From NCBI GenBank assembly GCA_903632075.3, contig CAHIKZ030004549.1:291001-355000 (forward strand): 64,000 nt of DNA, in the 5' to 3' direction. Positions 20,461-32,404 of this stretch are shown piece after piece. The notes beneath the pieces are model-generated. The model searched no databases and had not been told where the DNA came from. It saw only the letters and a list, made by a program, of their open reading frames with translations. The translations under genes and the position numbers were made by a program. The stretch's first letter is position 1. Each line of letters begins with the position of its first letter. This DNA is from Acanthosepion pharaonis. Lineage: Eukaryota > Mollusca > Cephalopoda > Sepiida > Sepiidae.

Positions 20461-22842
20461 AATATACCTTGCTTAACTAAAAAAAAAAAATTAATTATCT
20501 CTTCTCTTTCCTTTTTCTTCCTTTTCAATCACCGTTATCATTTCTCTAGCCACGAACGGACAATATGACAACTCTTTGTTCAACACGTGGTGTTTATCAG
20601 GTAGTTTATCGCTAATTTATCAAGATGGTTGGTTTTCTTAACATGGCTTCAGAAAAGAAATATCCCCAAAATTTTCAGTCAGTCTGTCGCCTCCAAGGAA
20701 GAAAGGAAAACACTTCTGGTTCCCATTCATTTTCCTTCGGTACATATGTCTGATAACATAATTTTATTATCATGAGGGCAAAGTTGTTTCGTAAAAAGAA
20801 TTCAGTCAGCTGCACTGCTTGGGTGGCATTTAATTTTCATATCTGTCCAAAGTCCTTTTTAGTGGCCTGTTTCTCGTTACTTATCGAAATAGCATTTTCA
20901 CTTGAATTTTTCCTGGGCAGTGGTCCAGCCATTCGTGTACACACCTAGATAACATAGCCGTTATCAAAACACATCTGGTTCCTTCTTTCTTTTCCTTTTC
21001 TTTTTTTACTCAGAAATTCCCTGTCATTGTAATGACACACTTTTTCACTTGTTACTTATCAATATTTTCATTGTCTCTTAGGCCATGTGTGTGGCTCTTT
21101 TATCACCTACGATTTGTCTCGCTTTCTTTCTGCCTTCCTTTCTTTCTCTGCCTTGTAAATGGTGCCACACATTGGTGGTTGATAAATTGTAGTAAACTTT
21201 TACATTTATGATTAATAATTGTTGTTTTTACTTATTAACAATATCACGTAACCGGTACAAATCTATACAGAACTTTAAAAAATTTTAAACTTTATAAATT
21301 ATTCTAATTAAAAATGAAAATATATCTTGTAAAAATTCATTCATTAAAAAACAAAATTTTTTTCTTAAGACAATGGTGTCCATAATATATCTTATTCATA
21401 AATTAATATTAATGTTAATTAAATAATGTCTTAGTTTTATTGCATTTTTCATTTTATGATTCAGAACATATTTTAGGCAACTGGTAGGTCCCATTTTACA
21501 AAAAAAAAAATTGATGACTTAAAATCTCCAAGGAGTTCCACATATAACTAATATAAACATTAAAGGGTACAAAAGTGAATTTCTTGAAATTTAATTAAAA
21601 TTAAATTAGTGGTGGGGTATGAATTTTTTAAAAGTTTTTACCAAGATTTTGTTAAAAAAAATCTTTCTAAAATAATTTAATTCATTTGTAAATAAGTTCT
21701 GAAAGTTACATTAAAATCTGACAATTATTTGATTTTTGAAAGAATTTCCAAATCGTTTTTCACTGTAAAAAAAAAAAAAAAAAAAAAAAAGATGCTAACC
21801 TTTCCTATACTAATCTTTGATCCTCACAACTGATGCAAGAACTAGAAAATACCTCATAAATAATGACCTCTTCCATTTTCATCAAATGGAAAGAAGTAAA
21901 ATATATATCAGAGATGCTAGTTGGTTTCAAAGAGAAAATGAAAGAAAGAAGGCAAATAGCAATGTTTAACGTCTTCTGTTAATACTAAAAAAAATAATCA
22001 ACTATTCCATTTTCATCATGTAGAAAGACTGAAAATGTATCAGAGATGCAACTTGGTTTAAGTGAGAAAATGGTAATTGAAGATAGGGTTTTTGTTTCAG
22101 TGAAATTCTTTCTGTTATATAGCATTTCTTTCTTTCACATAACTCTTCTTTCTGTTATATAGCATTTCTTTCTTTCTGTTATATAGCTTTGTGTCAAGCT
22201 GCCATGACTGCATCGTGTCTTCTGCAGCAAGAGTTGTGAGTAGTCCTTCGAGCTGGCCTTGAATGTAGATACCACTGAAAAGAAAAAAGTGGAAAATAGC
22301 TAGCCTTGAAGGTAGCGGCCGATGGAAGGGAAAAGTGGAAAAAGAAAACGAGTAGGGTTCGGACAACGTTTTTATGAGAACTGGGACTTCCGGTTGTTCC
22401 TTGCTGATTACTTCCATTGCTGTTACTACTGAATCGAGCAAAGCAATGAAGCCCCCACATGCCACAATAGTCAACTACTGAGATAGGTATTATAGATGTT
22501 GATGTGGCCCTAGTTACCAAAAGATTTCAAGTTAAATGTATTTTAACGTTTCATTGATTCCTGGTTAATTGCATGCGGTTGGAAATTTGCAAAAACTTAC
22601 ACACATAATTGTACCTATACACTAAACGTATACTCACAGAGTGCTTACAAAGCAACAATTTTATCCTGCCACTGCAAGTGACTCGGATAAATCAAGAGTG
22701 TGTTTTAATTTTGTAGTTGTGTTGTTAGATCCTGCTATGGCAACAGAAAATGACCATAACAGAAATTAAGTAGTGCAGTAGAGGAGCCTTGAAAAAAAAA
22801 TACAGTAGAAAGGAAAGTAGCAAATAATGCAGTGTGTTAAAG
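20461..22842. other. No gene recognised; short tandem repeat at 22110-22190
   Basis: Mostly AT-rich. At 22110-22190 the string 'ctgttatatagcatttcttt' occurs twice complete and once partial. The minus frames at 22115-22520 overlap each other in two phases. One contains a Ser/Asn/Gly run and neither has a recognisable domain. A run of about 24 A lies at 21766-21790. Confidence 0.4.
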
Positions 22843-23432
22843 GTTAACAATAGGATAGGGAATTTCTACAGATATTTTATTGTTGTAGAACTTGGCACAA
22901 ATTTACTTAATCATTAACTTAAGAATTAAGATTCATCAGAATATTAAAATAGGAAAACCATGAAATTTTCACACATATTTCTTGTAAATAATAATTACAT
23001 AAAAAAGATGACAATAATAACATCAACTCACTTTTATCTAATAGGCTGAAAAATTATGTTGCTTAGCATCCTCCATAGTTTAGCTTTCTTTTACACAGTA
23101 AGTTTTTAAAATACTTGGCATGTTCTCTAATTCAAATTTGAAAAATTAACATTTTCTTTTTTTCTCCATGTTACTTTTGGGAATAAATATAGACTATTAA
23201 ATAAAATTTCTACACATGCCTCGGAATGTGTTGGCATAAAATTTTTTCCTTTTCTTTATATCTTCTTTACAGGTATATTTATATCTGTGAATTTTTACAA
23301 GTGTGCAGACATACACACTGCTATGGATAAAATTTGGCTCAAATGGAGAAAGTGTACAAGCAGTGAATTCTCCATGTTGCTTTATTAGCAGAAATTATTT
23401 TTCTTCACATATTCACTTTGATTCCTGAATTA
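22843..23432 (+). repeat. Long inverted duplication, left arm
   Basis: This segment is the reverse complement of 34791-35403 over its whole length, with only scattered substitutions and small indels. For example 'tcaaatggagaaagtgtaca' at 23339 pairs with the reverse complement near 34870. I see no coding frame in either arm. It behaves like a dispersed repeat of about 600 bp of unknown class. Confidence 0.85.
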
Positions 23433-23777
23433 TATCTTGTTGGAGAATAAATAATGAATTTATTACATCCTGTTCAAGCAACAGAAACATTGGTGATTTC
23501 AGCATACATACATACATAAGCATACAGCGTGTTTTATATAACATCTCGTATATGTTTAAGCTTAAACAACTTGTTCACTCAGTTCATCCATCAATTTATT
23601 TGGGTGTCCCATGTCATATCAGATCTTTTTAAGGATTTTTTTTTCTATCATTTATTTGTCTATTTTTAATTTTATTTTTTTTATTTTGTGACTCAAGTTT
23701 ACCACATGACTAAAATTAATTTTTTTTTTTTTTTTAGGACTAATGTTAAAAGTAATTGGTAGTATTATTTTTAATGT

Positions 23778-23779
<2 letters not shown>

Positions 23780-23846
<67 letters not shown>
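23780..23846. repeat. (AT)n microsatellite
   Basis: About 33 AT dinucleotides followed by CA repeats. Confidence 0.93.
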
Positions 23847-23853
<7 letters not shown>

Positions 23854-24156
23854 TATCATGCTTTCATACAATCATAGAAACCTCTACTTTAGGGGCTCAG
23901 TTCTGTTGACCAGTTTTTTGTTGTTTTTTTTAAACAATTATAACAAAGTGTGTCTGTGTTTTTTAAAAATTGCCATCACAACGGAATGCAGTTAGAATAA
24001 GTTTGTCTTTGGAATTTAACCTTGAAGATGATCATGGATAAAAATCGGAAGTACTTGAACTAAATAAAAACTATAACTTGACAAATTTCATTTTAACATG
24101 AAGAAACTGATTAGACAACTGGAAAGGATCAATATAAAAATAGAATTAAATAAAAT

Positions 24157-24582
24157 GCAATGGTTACTCGTCCAGAGTTTCAGGATGATTTGTTTTCATC
24201 AAGAATCCGTGTCACGAAACGGACAATAAGCAATGAAAATCATAGGAACAATCTAAAGTCAAACTCCCCTCGGAAAACTCCACTGTCATTGAAAAAACAT
24301 GATGCCAGGTTGAAATTCATTCATGAACATAAGGATTGGAAAATTAAGTTGTTTTGATGTAATTATGTGTGGAGGAAAGATGGTAATGCCTTCAAACAAA
24401 AGAACACAGTTCCAACAGTGAAATTTGGTGGTGACAGCATAATGGTTTGAGGATGTTTTTCTGTAAAAGGTACCGGCAACATATCCGTAATAGATGGTAG
24501 AATGAATGCTGCAACATATCAGAATATTTTGGAAGTAAATTTAATGATTTTGGTTGAAAATCTTGAACTTCCTCCTTGAACA
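24157..24582 (+). pseudogene. Tc1-type transposase fragment
   Basis: The frame from 24160 gives 'VTKRTISNENHRNNLKSNSP' (end of the DNA-binding domain), 'LKKHDARLKFIHEHKDW', then a stop. The catalytic core resumes with 'VWRKDGNAFKQKNTVPTVKF', 'VKGTGNISVIDGRMNAATYQ' and 'VENLELP'. The segment with the first catalytic Asp ('TDE' region) is deleted between 'HEHKDW' and 'VWRKDG', and a Trp codon has become TGA near 24449. The C-terminal third is missing where LINE A begins at 24583. Confidence 0.82.
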
Positions 24583-24905
24583 TGTTAAAATTAACAAGCC
24601 ATTCTTTGCCTCAGTTAACAGCAGATTGTATGTCATTTTTTAGATTAGCTGCCAATTTGACCTGATTGTACTAATCAGACTTGCTCTTAAGACAAGAGTC
24701 AGTTGTGTCATCAGCATAGATACCAAACCGAGAACTGATGTCATCAGTAAGCTTATTGATGAAAATTAGGAATGATGTCAGTCTACAGTTAAAGCCTTGG
24801 GAGACACCAGCATTAATGCAAGAAGATCTAGAAGAGTGGCCATTCAAAACAACTCTTATTTCATGATTTAATAAGAAAGATTGAATGAGTTCAAAAGTTC
24901 ATCCA
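24583..24905 (-). pseudogene. LINE A reverse transcriptase palm fragment
   Basis: The minus strand reads 'NAGVSQGFNCRLTSFLIFIN' and then 'GIYADDTTDSCLKSKSD', with the YADD catalytic box encoded at 24707-24718. 'QVKLAANLKNDIQSAVN' and 'GKEWLVNFN' follow. This is the polymerase core that the other, more 5'-truncated LINE A copies lack. Its left end 'gttaaaattaacaagccatt' equals the upstream limit of copies at 31250 and 34770. Confidence 0.8.
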
Positions 24906-25008
24906 GCAATACCATAGCTTTTCAAGAGAAAAGATTTTACAGTACAGAAATTGGTAAAAATGCCACAAATATTGACGAAAGGGTGAGGATGAGTAGGTAT
25001 AATATAAA

Positions 25009-25500
25009 TTAGATTGGTCAGAAAATAATGCAGGTTTTTAACAATTATTTTTAAAATTATGGATCTTTCTTTAGAATAATGTTTATTAATCAAAATAAGA
25101 ACCATTAGACTGTATACATTTTTGCCAACATGATACAAATGTTGGCATCCCATGAGCATTGAAGTTTGGGTGGGGAGAAAATCTTGGACAGCAATTGGAT
25201 CATTGAAAACTTTTCCTCATAAGAAGTTATCCAAATGTTTTTAAAAAAATGGTAATCCATTGGCAAGAGGAACGTGAGTCAGGTGGATGAGGTTGAGTTT
25301 CATCATTTCTGATTCATTCAATTTCTTTAGCATTCATTCTGCAGCATGTGGCCAAGCCTTGTTGTGCAGGACTGGACCTTTTCTATTGACTTGTGATGGG
25401 CACATATGTTGCAATTTCTGATGCATTTGATTAATTTCTTGGCAATATTTCTCAGCTGTGATTATTTCACCAAGATTCAGTCTGATTTAATTTTTCCTTT
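25009..25500 (-). pseudogene. Mariner transposase remnant, second lineage
   Basis: The minus strand gives 'ITAEKYCQEINQMHQKLQ', 'VNRKGPVLHNKAWPHAAE' (a decayed DNARPH box whose catalytic Asp is lost), 'LKKLNESEMMKLNLIHLTH', 'FKHLDNFL' and a diverged C-terminus with 'WQKCIQSNGSYFD' stopping at 25086-25088. At 25009-25035 'ttagattggtcagaaaataa' fits the terminal repeat of cecropia-type mariners. The 5' half is missing. Confidence 0.75.
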
Positions 25501-25616
25501 TAATAAGTGTGACATTCTTCAGATTGAAATTTAAGTGGTTGAACTTATATCTATATATGACTAAAGGACTTAATAAATTGTCATGTATAAGATTATTTTT
25601 ATGATCCTATATACGG

Positions 25617-25648
<32 letters not shown>

Positions 25649-25884
25649 TTACAAGTTTGCTCAAAAATATATTGTAATACACACACATCTACACAGATAT
25701 GTTCCAAGATGATTTTAAGTTTCTGTTCTGTTGGACAGTCACTGTTATTCAAGTTTTTATGCATAAACACATTGTGCAGAATTGGCTTCCATCTATTTTT
25801 AGATGGAGGTCATCATTTTCTCTTGTGTTTCAAGTAGAACTAAAGGCTAGTTTCTTTCTGAACGCACTCTTCTTGTATTCCTAG
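25501..25884. other. No gene recognised; T run at 25618-25643
   Basis: AT-rich sequence with a homopolymer T tract of about 26. Confidence 0.4.
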
Positions 25885-26530
25885 GGCTGCCTCTTCATTT
25901 CTTGTATTCCTATCCCCCCCCACCCCTTAACCCCCACCCTTTGTATGGATTCCTAACTATCCCCCCCCTTTGCTTTGGTTCCCCCTTTGCTTCTTGTATT
26001 CCTATCCCCCCACCCTTCCTTCTTGGATTCCTACCCCCCACCCCACCGCTTCTTGGATTCCTATCCCCCCCCACCCCATCCCCCTTCTTGTATTCCTATT
26101 CCCCCCCCCACCCCACCCCTTCTTGTATTTCTATCCCCCACCCCACCCTTCTTGTATTCCTATCCCCCCCCCCACCCCACCCCTTCTTGTATTTCTATCC
26201 CACACCCTATCACTTCTTGCATCCACTGCCCACTTCTGTTCTTGTATCCCCACTCCCTCACCCCATTTCTTCTTGTATTCCTACCCACCAGCTCATCACT
26301 TCTTGTATCCATATCCTCATTTCTCTTCTTTCAGCCCTGCCCCTATCTCTCCTTAGATCCCTCCAACCCTGTCCCTTCTCCTCTTGTATCACTTCCCCAC
26401 CCCCCGCTCCTTCTTTTTTGTCATCTCTAACTGCCAACCCTTCTATTCATACCCCGCTGACCATTTCCTTCTTGTATCCCAATCTCCAGCCCTTGTTCAA
26501 CCATTGCATCCCCACCACCGAAATATATGT
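25885..26530. repeat. C-rich minisatellite
   Basis: Degenerate copies, about 30-37 bp each, of 'cttcttgtattcctat' followed by C runs with interspersed A. More than a dozen copies occur and they are most regular at 25895-26220. Frames in all three phases stay open only because the repeat lacks stops, which explains the Pro-rich predicted proteins. The minus strand carries many runs of four or more G in close order. Confidence 0.88.
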
Positions 26531-26889
26531 AAGCTGTTAATTTATTCAGCTTCTTGTATCTACCTATCAATGTTACACATTCTGCTTCTGATACTATTCC
26601 AAAGTATTGACTCTTCTTTCTTAAGTTACCTTACTAGTTGTTGTTAACAGCTTGGACATCTTTCTATGAGGGTCATTCTTTTAAGTTACAGAATTACCAT
26701 TCTGTCAGTACCCCATGAAATGTTTTTCTTTGCTAAATATTATGTGGCAAGTCAGATTATCATGATTAGTCAAGTAGCTTTCTGAATATCTCTGTCAAGT
26801 AACAACAAAGGAGTTTTTGGTTTTAGTCTAAATATTTGTGGGAATTAAAAGCAAGTGTCTCTAATAATTTGATGAGAAACCTTTTCTTT
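26531..26889. other. No gene recognised
   Basis: Unique-looking sequence of ordinary composition. Confidence 0.35.
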
Positions 26890-26904
26890 ATTTTTTTTTT
26901 TTTT

Positions 26905-26940
<36 letters not shown>

Positions 26941-27030
26941 AAAGAAAAAGAAGAATCAATTCAACCCAAGCAAGGTGATAATGCCATTAAGACACAAGGG
27001 TCTATAATCAGTTATATGCCATGTGTGATA
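26890..27030 (-). mobile_element. LINE A 3'-terminal fragment
   Basis: A T tract (26890-26935) is followed by 'atcaattcaacccaagcaag' and 'tgccattaagacacaaggg', the reverse complement of the LINE A 3' end. A minus-strand SINE adjoins it. Confidence 0.6.
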
Positions 27031-27290
27031 CACATTTAAGTGATCATGTATCTTTTGATACCTGACTGATGAGGCAGATTTTTTCCCGCAGTAGGTTGCC
27101 ATTTCTTTCTGCAGTAGACCAGTTGGCATCCAAGGTTATAGAACCTGGTCTGTCCTGCTATTTACCCATAGCTGGGGGGCTGGGGAGAAGAGGATTTATA
27201 CCTTTCCCAAGTGTATTAGCATGTAAGTGAATGTAATGGATTCAACTGAAATTCAAACTCTACACAAGAGTTTCCTTCATAAACCAACCC
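27030..27290 (-). repeat. SINE family 1
   Basis: On the minus strand: 'tgaatccattacattcactt'-type sequence, 'ctaatacacttgggaaaggt', 'agctatgggtaaatagcagg', 'taaccttggatgccaactgg'. This is the same order as at 13705-13900. Confidence 0.65.
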
Positions 27291-28583
27291 TAATGATTCG
27301 CTATCCTCACACCCCCTAGAAAACAATATCACACCTCTCTGGAGTGCCAGCACTCTTGGTTAAGAACCACTGGTCTTGAGACACTATGAAAGCACAGTTT
27401 GTTTATCAAGACCTAACTAGTCCCATATGTACAATATTTGAGGTTGGGTGATGGGTAATAACAATATCTACATTTAAAAAAAAAAAAAAAATTATTCAAT
27501 GAATATTTACAATGAAATAAGTATTTACAAAAGCAAGGAAAAAATGAATTTTTATAAGAAACCTCCCTGACTCAAAAGTAAATCTTTGAGTGACAAGAGT
27601 AGATAACAATACTTTTGATCAAGGGCCATAACACGTCTTAAGAATTATTAGTGATCAGAAATTAATAAAAATCATTACTAATAGAATAGGCCTATTACAT
27701 GCATAAAATAAATGCCTTACTACTGATAGAATAGGACTGTTATATATAAATTTCTAGAAAACTTCTTTGCATGTCTATTGTGAATGGATTTCTTTGATTC
27801 TTGCCTGACTATTTAAAGCTGATTGTGATTGGCTGTCACTCTCCTTTTCGTTATTCTTGACTGGCAGTAACTGAATCTAATTGAAACATTCCAAGGCATA
27901 TATTCTCTTCTAATGAAGAAGAGGCCTTCTGGACAGGAAGCTGCCAAACTCAGACTTGCATGTGCAATGCACTTGGTTCTCGTGTTGATATACATACAGT
28001 CTTCATATGTTGTTACAAACTGTTCATTAACACCTGCCATTTAGTAATGGATAGTCCACTTACCTCTCATAGGCAATTACTAGTAAGATCGTTCCTTGCT
28101 GGGGACTCCACCTTGCCATCGGTTTTTTTTATCTTCACTACTAGAGAGAAAAAGATCTGGAGCAGAGATTGGCAGCAATAAGATTCAAGATAAAAGATAG
28201 TTACAGAAGCTGAAACTACAGCAGCTTCTGCAAATATGCTTCATCTCTAATTCTAGAAGCACATGTGAACCAGGGAAAGAATTTATGGGGGTAAGTAAAA
28301 ATAAAATGTTTGGTAGACATAACATATTGGACTACTTTTGGAAGCCTAGTACTACTCATGGTTTGGCAAAGTTTAACCCTCAGATTCATAAAACACAGTG
28401 TGTCAAAAGTACGTTTTCTCTCTTGACAATATTATTGCTGTATATACCCTTGGCAATGTTTATGGTTATAAAAAGTTATGTTTACAATTTTAATAGTAAC
28501 AAAAAGTTACACACAATTTAGTTGTTAGTTAATTTATTTACAAGGTTATAAAAAATATGGGAACCGACTACAATGCCAGATTT
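27291..28583. other. No gene recognised
   Basis: Mixed composition. Frames at 27813-28181 on both strands overlap and show no domain. An A run lies at 27476-27491. Confidence 0.4.
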
Positions 28584-28690
28584 CTTATTTACCATTTTTA
28601 TAAAGAATTTTTATTTACCATTTTTATAAAGATTTCTCCTTTGCCATTTTTTATAAAGATTTCTCCTTTGCCATTTTTTATAAAGATTTA
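28584..28690. repeat. Short tandem repeat, about 27 bp x 4
   Basis: Units share 'ccattttttataaagattt'. The last two are nearly identical, and the first two carry 'ttatttacc' in place of 'tcctttgcc'. A SINE begins immediately after. Confidence 0.85.
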
Positions 28691-28830
28691 AGAAAGGTAT
28701 GAATCCATCTCTTCTCTTCCTACCTCTGGGTAAATAGCAGGGCAAACTGATCTTATAGCCTTGGGTGGTAACCAACCTATGAGAACATCAATTGTGATTT
28801 CAAAACATCCAGCTATGGATTAAATAGTCT
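28690..28830 (+). repeat. SINE family 1, body only
   Basis: 'agaaaggtatgaatccatct', 'cctctgggtaaatagcaggg', 'cttatagccttgggtggtaa'. The tRNA-like head is missing. Confidence 0.65.
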
Positions 28831-30529
28831 CACCAACCCACAATTGGCCAAGTACGTATTGTACTTGGTGAGTATGGCTACACCCACTGAAGATATGTTC
28901 AGTTGGGTAGAGTTCCTTCAAGGAATGAGAAGGCCCTGGAACTACTATATGAACTATAGAACAAGAACATTTAAATAAACACATTTTTTCTAGACATAAT
29001 CCATTTTCTTCTTAGATTATTTCATATCTTGAATAACTTGTTTCAATTTTCTAATTTTTTTTTTTTTTTTTTTTATAACCATGGTCTCGAATCAGGGAGG
29101 CCTAATTAAAAGAAATATTCAGTAAAAATTACTAAACTTCTTTAATTATACACAATGAAAACCTTGTCCTTCACCAAATTTATCATGGAGTTACACTCTC
29201 AAAATATTGAGTTTTGTGGCCTTACTTGAAATCTAAAATTAAAAGAATGTTTGTTTGGTTTAGAGAAAGAGATTCTCTTAACTTATTTTAATGAATTTGT
29301 GGTGAAAGCAAATGAAAGAAATATCAGAAAATTTATTTATTTATTTTATTTTTTTTCAAAATGTAGAATTACAATTATTCTATCTATTCATGTACAATAT
29401 GACCTGAATTTTCTTTTGCATGAATTTTAAACACTCCAGAAAAAATACCTGTGTATAGAGCAAGCAGTCACCGAAAAAGCATGATTTTTAAACTTAAAAA
29501 AAAAAATGAACTGTCTGTAGTGTGACCCTCCTATTTTTATTTATTTATTAATTTTTTCTGGAAAAAACTGATCATAAAAACTTGCACTATATGTGAGTAT
29601 ATACAGGAATTGTTATTTTTGTATCTATTTGAATTTTCTTGTTCAGACATAAAATAAAAATATATTTTTTTTATTTCTTCATAAAACAAGGAATAAAAAA
29701 ACTTTAATGAAATATTTATCATTTACCATTTTATAAAGTTGGTTAACATATTTTAATAATTTTGTAAATTTTTATAAATTTATGAATAAAAAATTTGTTT
29801 TATTTATTTCTTTATAAAATTGTAAATGATAGATTTATTTTATGCAATATTAACAACTAAACAGTGACACATATTTGTTGTTTTTAAAATTCTAAATGTA
29901 GCTTTTGAAAACACATTGCTGAGGGAGTCAAGAGAGTATACAGTAATAGTGGAATTGTGTTAAAAAAGTCATTTTAACACACTTTTCTTTTTCTTTTTTT
30001 TTCTTGGAGGTTAGTCCTAATGTTAAAATGATGAATTTCACTGGTTGTGAGTATTGGGGCTTCTTCTTTTAAAAGTAAGTGGGATATGAATGAAATGACA
30101 GTTAATTCAAAATTTATCAACACTAGACTTCTAAGTGTAACCCAATGCTATTTAGCAGAATATTGCAGAATACTCGGGAATATAAAATATATAAATATGA
30201 AAATGTATGTTTGTTCAAATATGTGATGAAATAATTATTGTTGAATGTTTCATCTCAGAAAGTCAAAAAGTTTAGGAGTCTCTAGGGTGTAGAATCGGGC
30301 CTCAAAAAATGTTGATGAATGGACCAGCATAAACAAGAACCTGAGCACAGACAACAACCAGAAAGCAGAATGTTATATAAAAACTTGACATGTGAGGAGA
30401 TGAGAATCCCTCAAATCCTTGTGAGAAGATTGAATATACAAAGAAACATTAGGAAACCACATACGTTTGATTTGGCTTATGTTAATTTGACAGTCCAGAA
30501 ATGAACAAACAATTATCATGTTTTTTTGT
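28831..30529. other. No gene recognised
   Basis: AT-rich, with T runs (29056-29074) and short frames without motifs. 'gttaaaaaagtcattttaac' near 29958 is a small hairpin. Confidence 0.4.
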
Positions 30530-31320
30530 TTTTTTTTAATCATTTCACCCCATGCAAGGCAGCAAAGCCATTAAGACACAAGGAGGAAGAGTAATCAGGA
30601 AGACAGTAGATAACAACTGACATTGCATTTAAATTTTTGAAGATCAAATTTGGCTGGAAAGCATGTTGCCAGAAGAGTTTCACAAGTGAGAATTGTGAGA
30701 GAAGAAACTGTTAGCATAGATCCTACGGTTGCATCTAGCCAATTCACCTTCTAAATTGATGAGACCTAATTGCCAATCTAGTACTGAGCATAAATTCATA
30801 AAGACTAGGTACCATAGTAGAAAGTTCATCAGGACAACTAACATGAAAATATTTATACAGAAGACACAAGGAAGCTACATTACAGCTATGGGGAAAGTGA
30901 CTGAAGCCAAGATACCAGGTCAGGACTAATAACATTGCAGATTTTTCTTTTGGTTTTATCAAGAATTTTTAAATATATAGCAGGAGCACAGACATGTGGC
31001 AGCAATATTTAAAGCAAGGACAAAGTGTAGACTTATAAATATGTAAGAGATTCAGGAATGAAAAATTGTCTTGCACGACAACCAATTTTCTTAACAGCAG
31101 TCCTAGAAATTGATTCAATATAATCTTTCTACTTCATGTCAGCTGAGAATATTAGCCTGGGTAGGTGTAATGAGTCACACTACTGGAGGTTAGCATCAGC
31201 CATACTAATGGGAGGCAGAAAGATGATTAATAGAGAAGTTTTGGTTTGGAGGCATTCAAAATTAACAAGCCATTCACTGCCCCATTTAGCAGCAGATAAT
31301 AGGTATGAAAAACTTTGTCT
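30530..31320 (-). pseudogene. LINE A, about 790-bp 3' copy
   Basis: On the plus strand a T-rich start and 'catttcaccccatgcaaggc' mark the 3' end. Read on minus, the copy runs from the linker after the polymerase ('aattaacaagccattcact' at about 31261) through 'DIKWKDYIESI', 'ICNVISPDL' and 'SLCLLYKYFHVSC' to 'LYEFMLSTRLAIRSHQF'. Many stops break it, so it is an old copy. It is nearly the same span as 33672-34790 and 51535-52310. Confidence 0.78.
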
Positions 31321-31429
31321 TGGGTTCTTAACAGATTTTACTAATATAACATTACACCGAAGTATACGATTTTTCTTCCATTGTTAGCCAGTTCTTTTTT
31401 TTATATTGACCAGCAAGTGTTCTTGTATT

Positions 31430-31530
31430 TCAAACCATTTTTCTCATCTTGGTTGATATACATGTTATTATCGACACAATGTTTCAACCAAGTGCCCACT
31501 GGTCATCATCAGGTGCCTATTGATTGGCTG
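31430..31530 (-). repeat. Penelope-like terminal segment with hammerhead-like core
   Basis: The minus strand carries CTGATGA (31506-31512) and GAAAC (31481-31485), separated by a stem made by 31487-31490 and 31500-31503 with a 9-base loop. This is the layout of stem II in hammerhead ribozymes, which are known in terminal repeats of Penelope-like elements. One extra base lies between CTGATGA and the stem. I could not find convincing stem I and III partners or a cleavage site. Confidence 0.4.
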
Positions 31531-31584
31531 ATATGGGATATCTGTTGAGATATTTTATCTCTATGATGTCAGACTTGAAGCAAC

Positions 31585-31800
31585 AGAAATGGTATTCTAC
31601 AGAAGGATACTGAGAATACCATAGCCTGAACATGTGAGCAATGACCAAGTTTTATAGAAAATGGATATAAAAAGCATCCTTAAAAATGGCAATTTAATAA
31701 AAATTAAATAAATAGAACAGAAATAAATACCATAGATTAAATATGCGAGCAATGAGGAAGTTTTAGAGCAATGAGGAAGTTTTTAAAATTATGGGCATCT
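31585..31800 (+). pseudogene. RTE-like LINE fragment
   Basis: 'FYRRILRIP' and 'PEHVSNDQVL' are encoded at 31591-31655, the same stretch as at 4850-4905 and 50610-50680 on the minus strand. 'gagcaatgaggaagttttag' is repeated locally (31748 and 31769). Confidence 0.55.
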
Positions 31801-32109
31801 TTTTTTATTAAAAGATAACAAGTAAAATTAGCTACCAAAAATCTTTAAAAAATGCCGTAAAATAAAATAAGAATTATCATAAAACTAAATTAGAATAATA
31901 TTGTTCTATGTTTAAAACCATTTTTTTAAATAAGAGTAGGAAATGATGGCTGTAATGAAACTGGAGAGGTACAATTTAAGGGTTTGATTACCAAACAAGG
32001 GGTGCATATTATGCATGAGTAGAAGCATTTTCCCAAACTTTCAGTACAATTTTAGGTGTATGTATTATGGATGAAGGTGTATTATACATGGGGATTGGGG
32101 AATTATGGT
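31801..32109. other. No gene recognised
   Basis: AT-rich spacer between two parts of the same RTE-like family; it may be an internal insertion. Confidence 0.35.
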
Positions 32110-32375
32110 ATATTAGCATCAGAAAGAGTTGAAATTTCTAAGATGCATAATGAGAAAAGAGGGCTTGGAAAATTTTATACTCCCACGACAGATTGAAGGC
32201 AAGAGGGAAAGAGGAAAACAATGTGTAACCTACCTACTGAAATTGAATTAATGGATAGCAGAACATGATTTGGGAGAGATAGCAAAAAGACAAAATTTAT
32301 AAAGAGTTCCAAAAGATAGGAAATTGTGGAGAGCCATGATTGACAACATTCTGAAGAGACATTGCATATAGATGT
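32110..32375 (+). pseudogene. RTE-like LINE, C-terminal domain
   Basis: With frame breaks the plus strand gives 'EISKMHNEKRGLGKFYTP', 'IEGKRERG', 'WIAEHDLGEIAKRQNL' and 'DRKLWRAMIDNILKRHC'. This is the same domain as 4590-4829, in the same orientation as 31585-31800, so the two are probably one copy split by insertion. Confidence 0.65.
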
Positions 32376-32404
32376 TGGTTATTACTCATCTCAGATATGA
32401 AATA

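Noticed and set aside
23652..23995. Ile/Tyr-repeat membrane peptides on both strands
   Set aside because: They are translated (AT)n microsatellite. The same applies to the frames at 47258-47694, 53130-53385, 56734-57030 and 62560-62787.
25902..26540. Pro-rich open frames of 128-212 codons
   Set aside because: All three plus frames are open over the same C-rich tandem repeat. The lack of stops comes from the repeat unit, not from coding.
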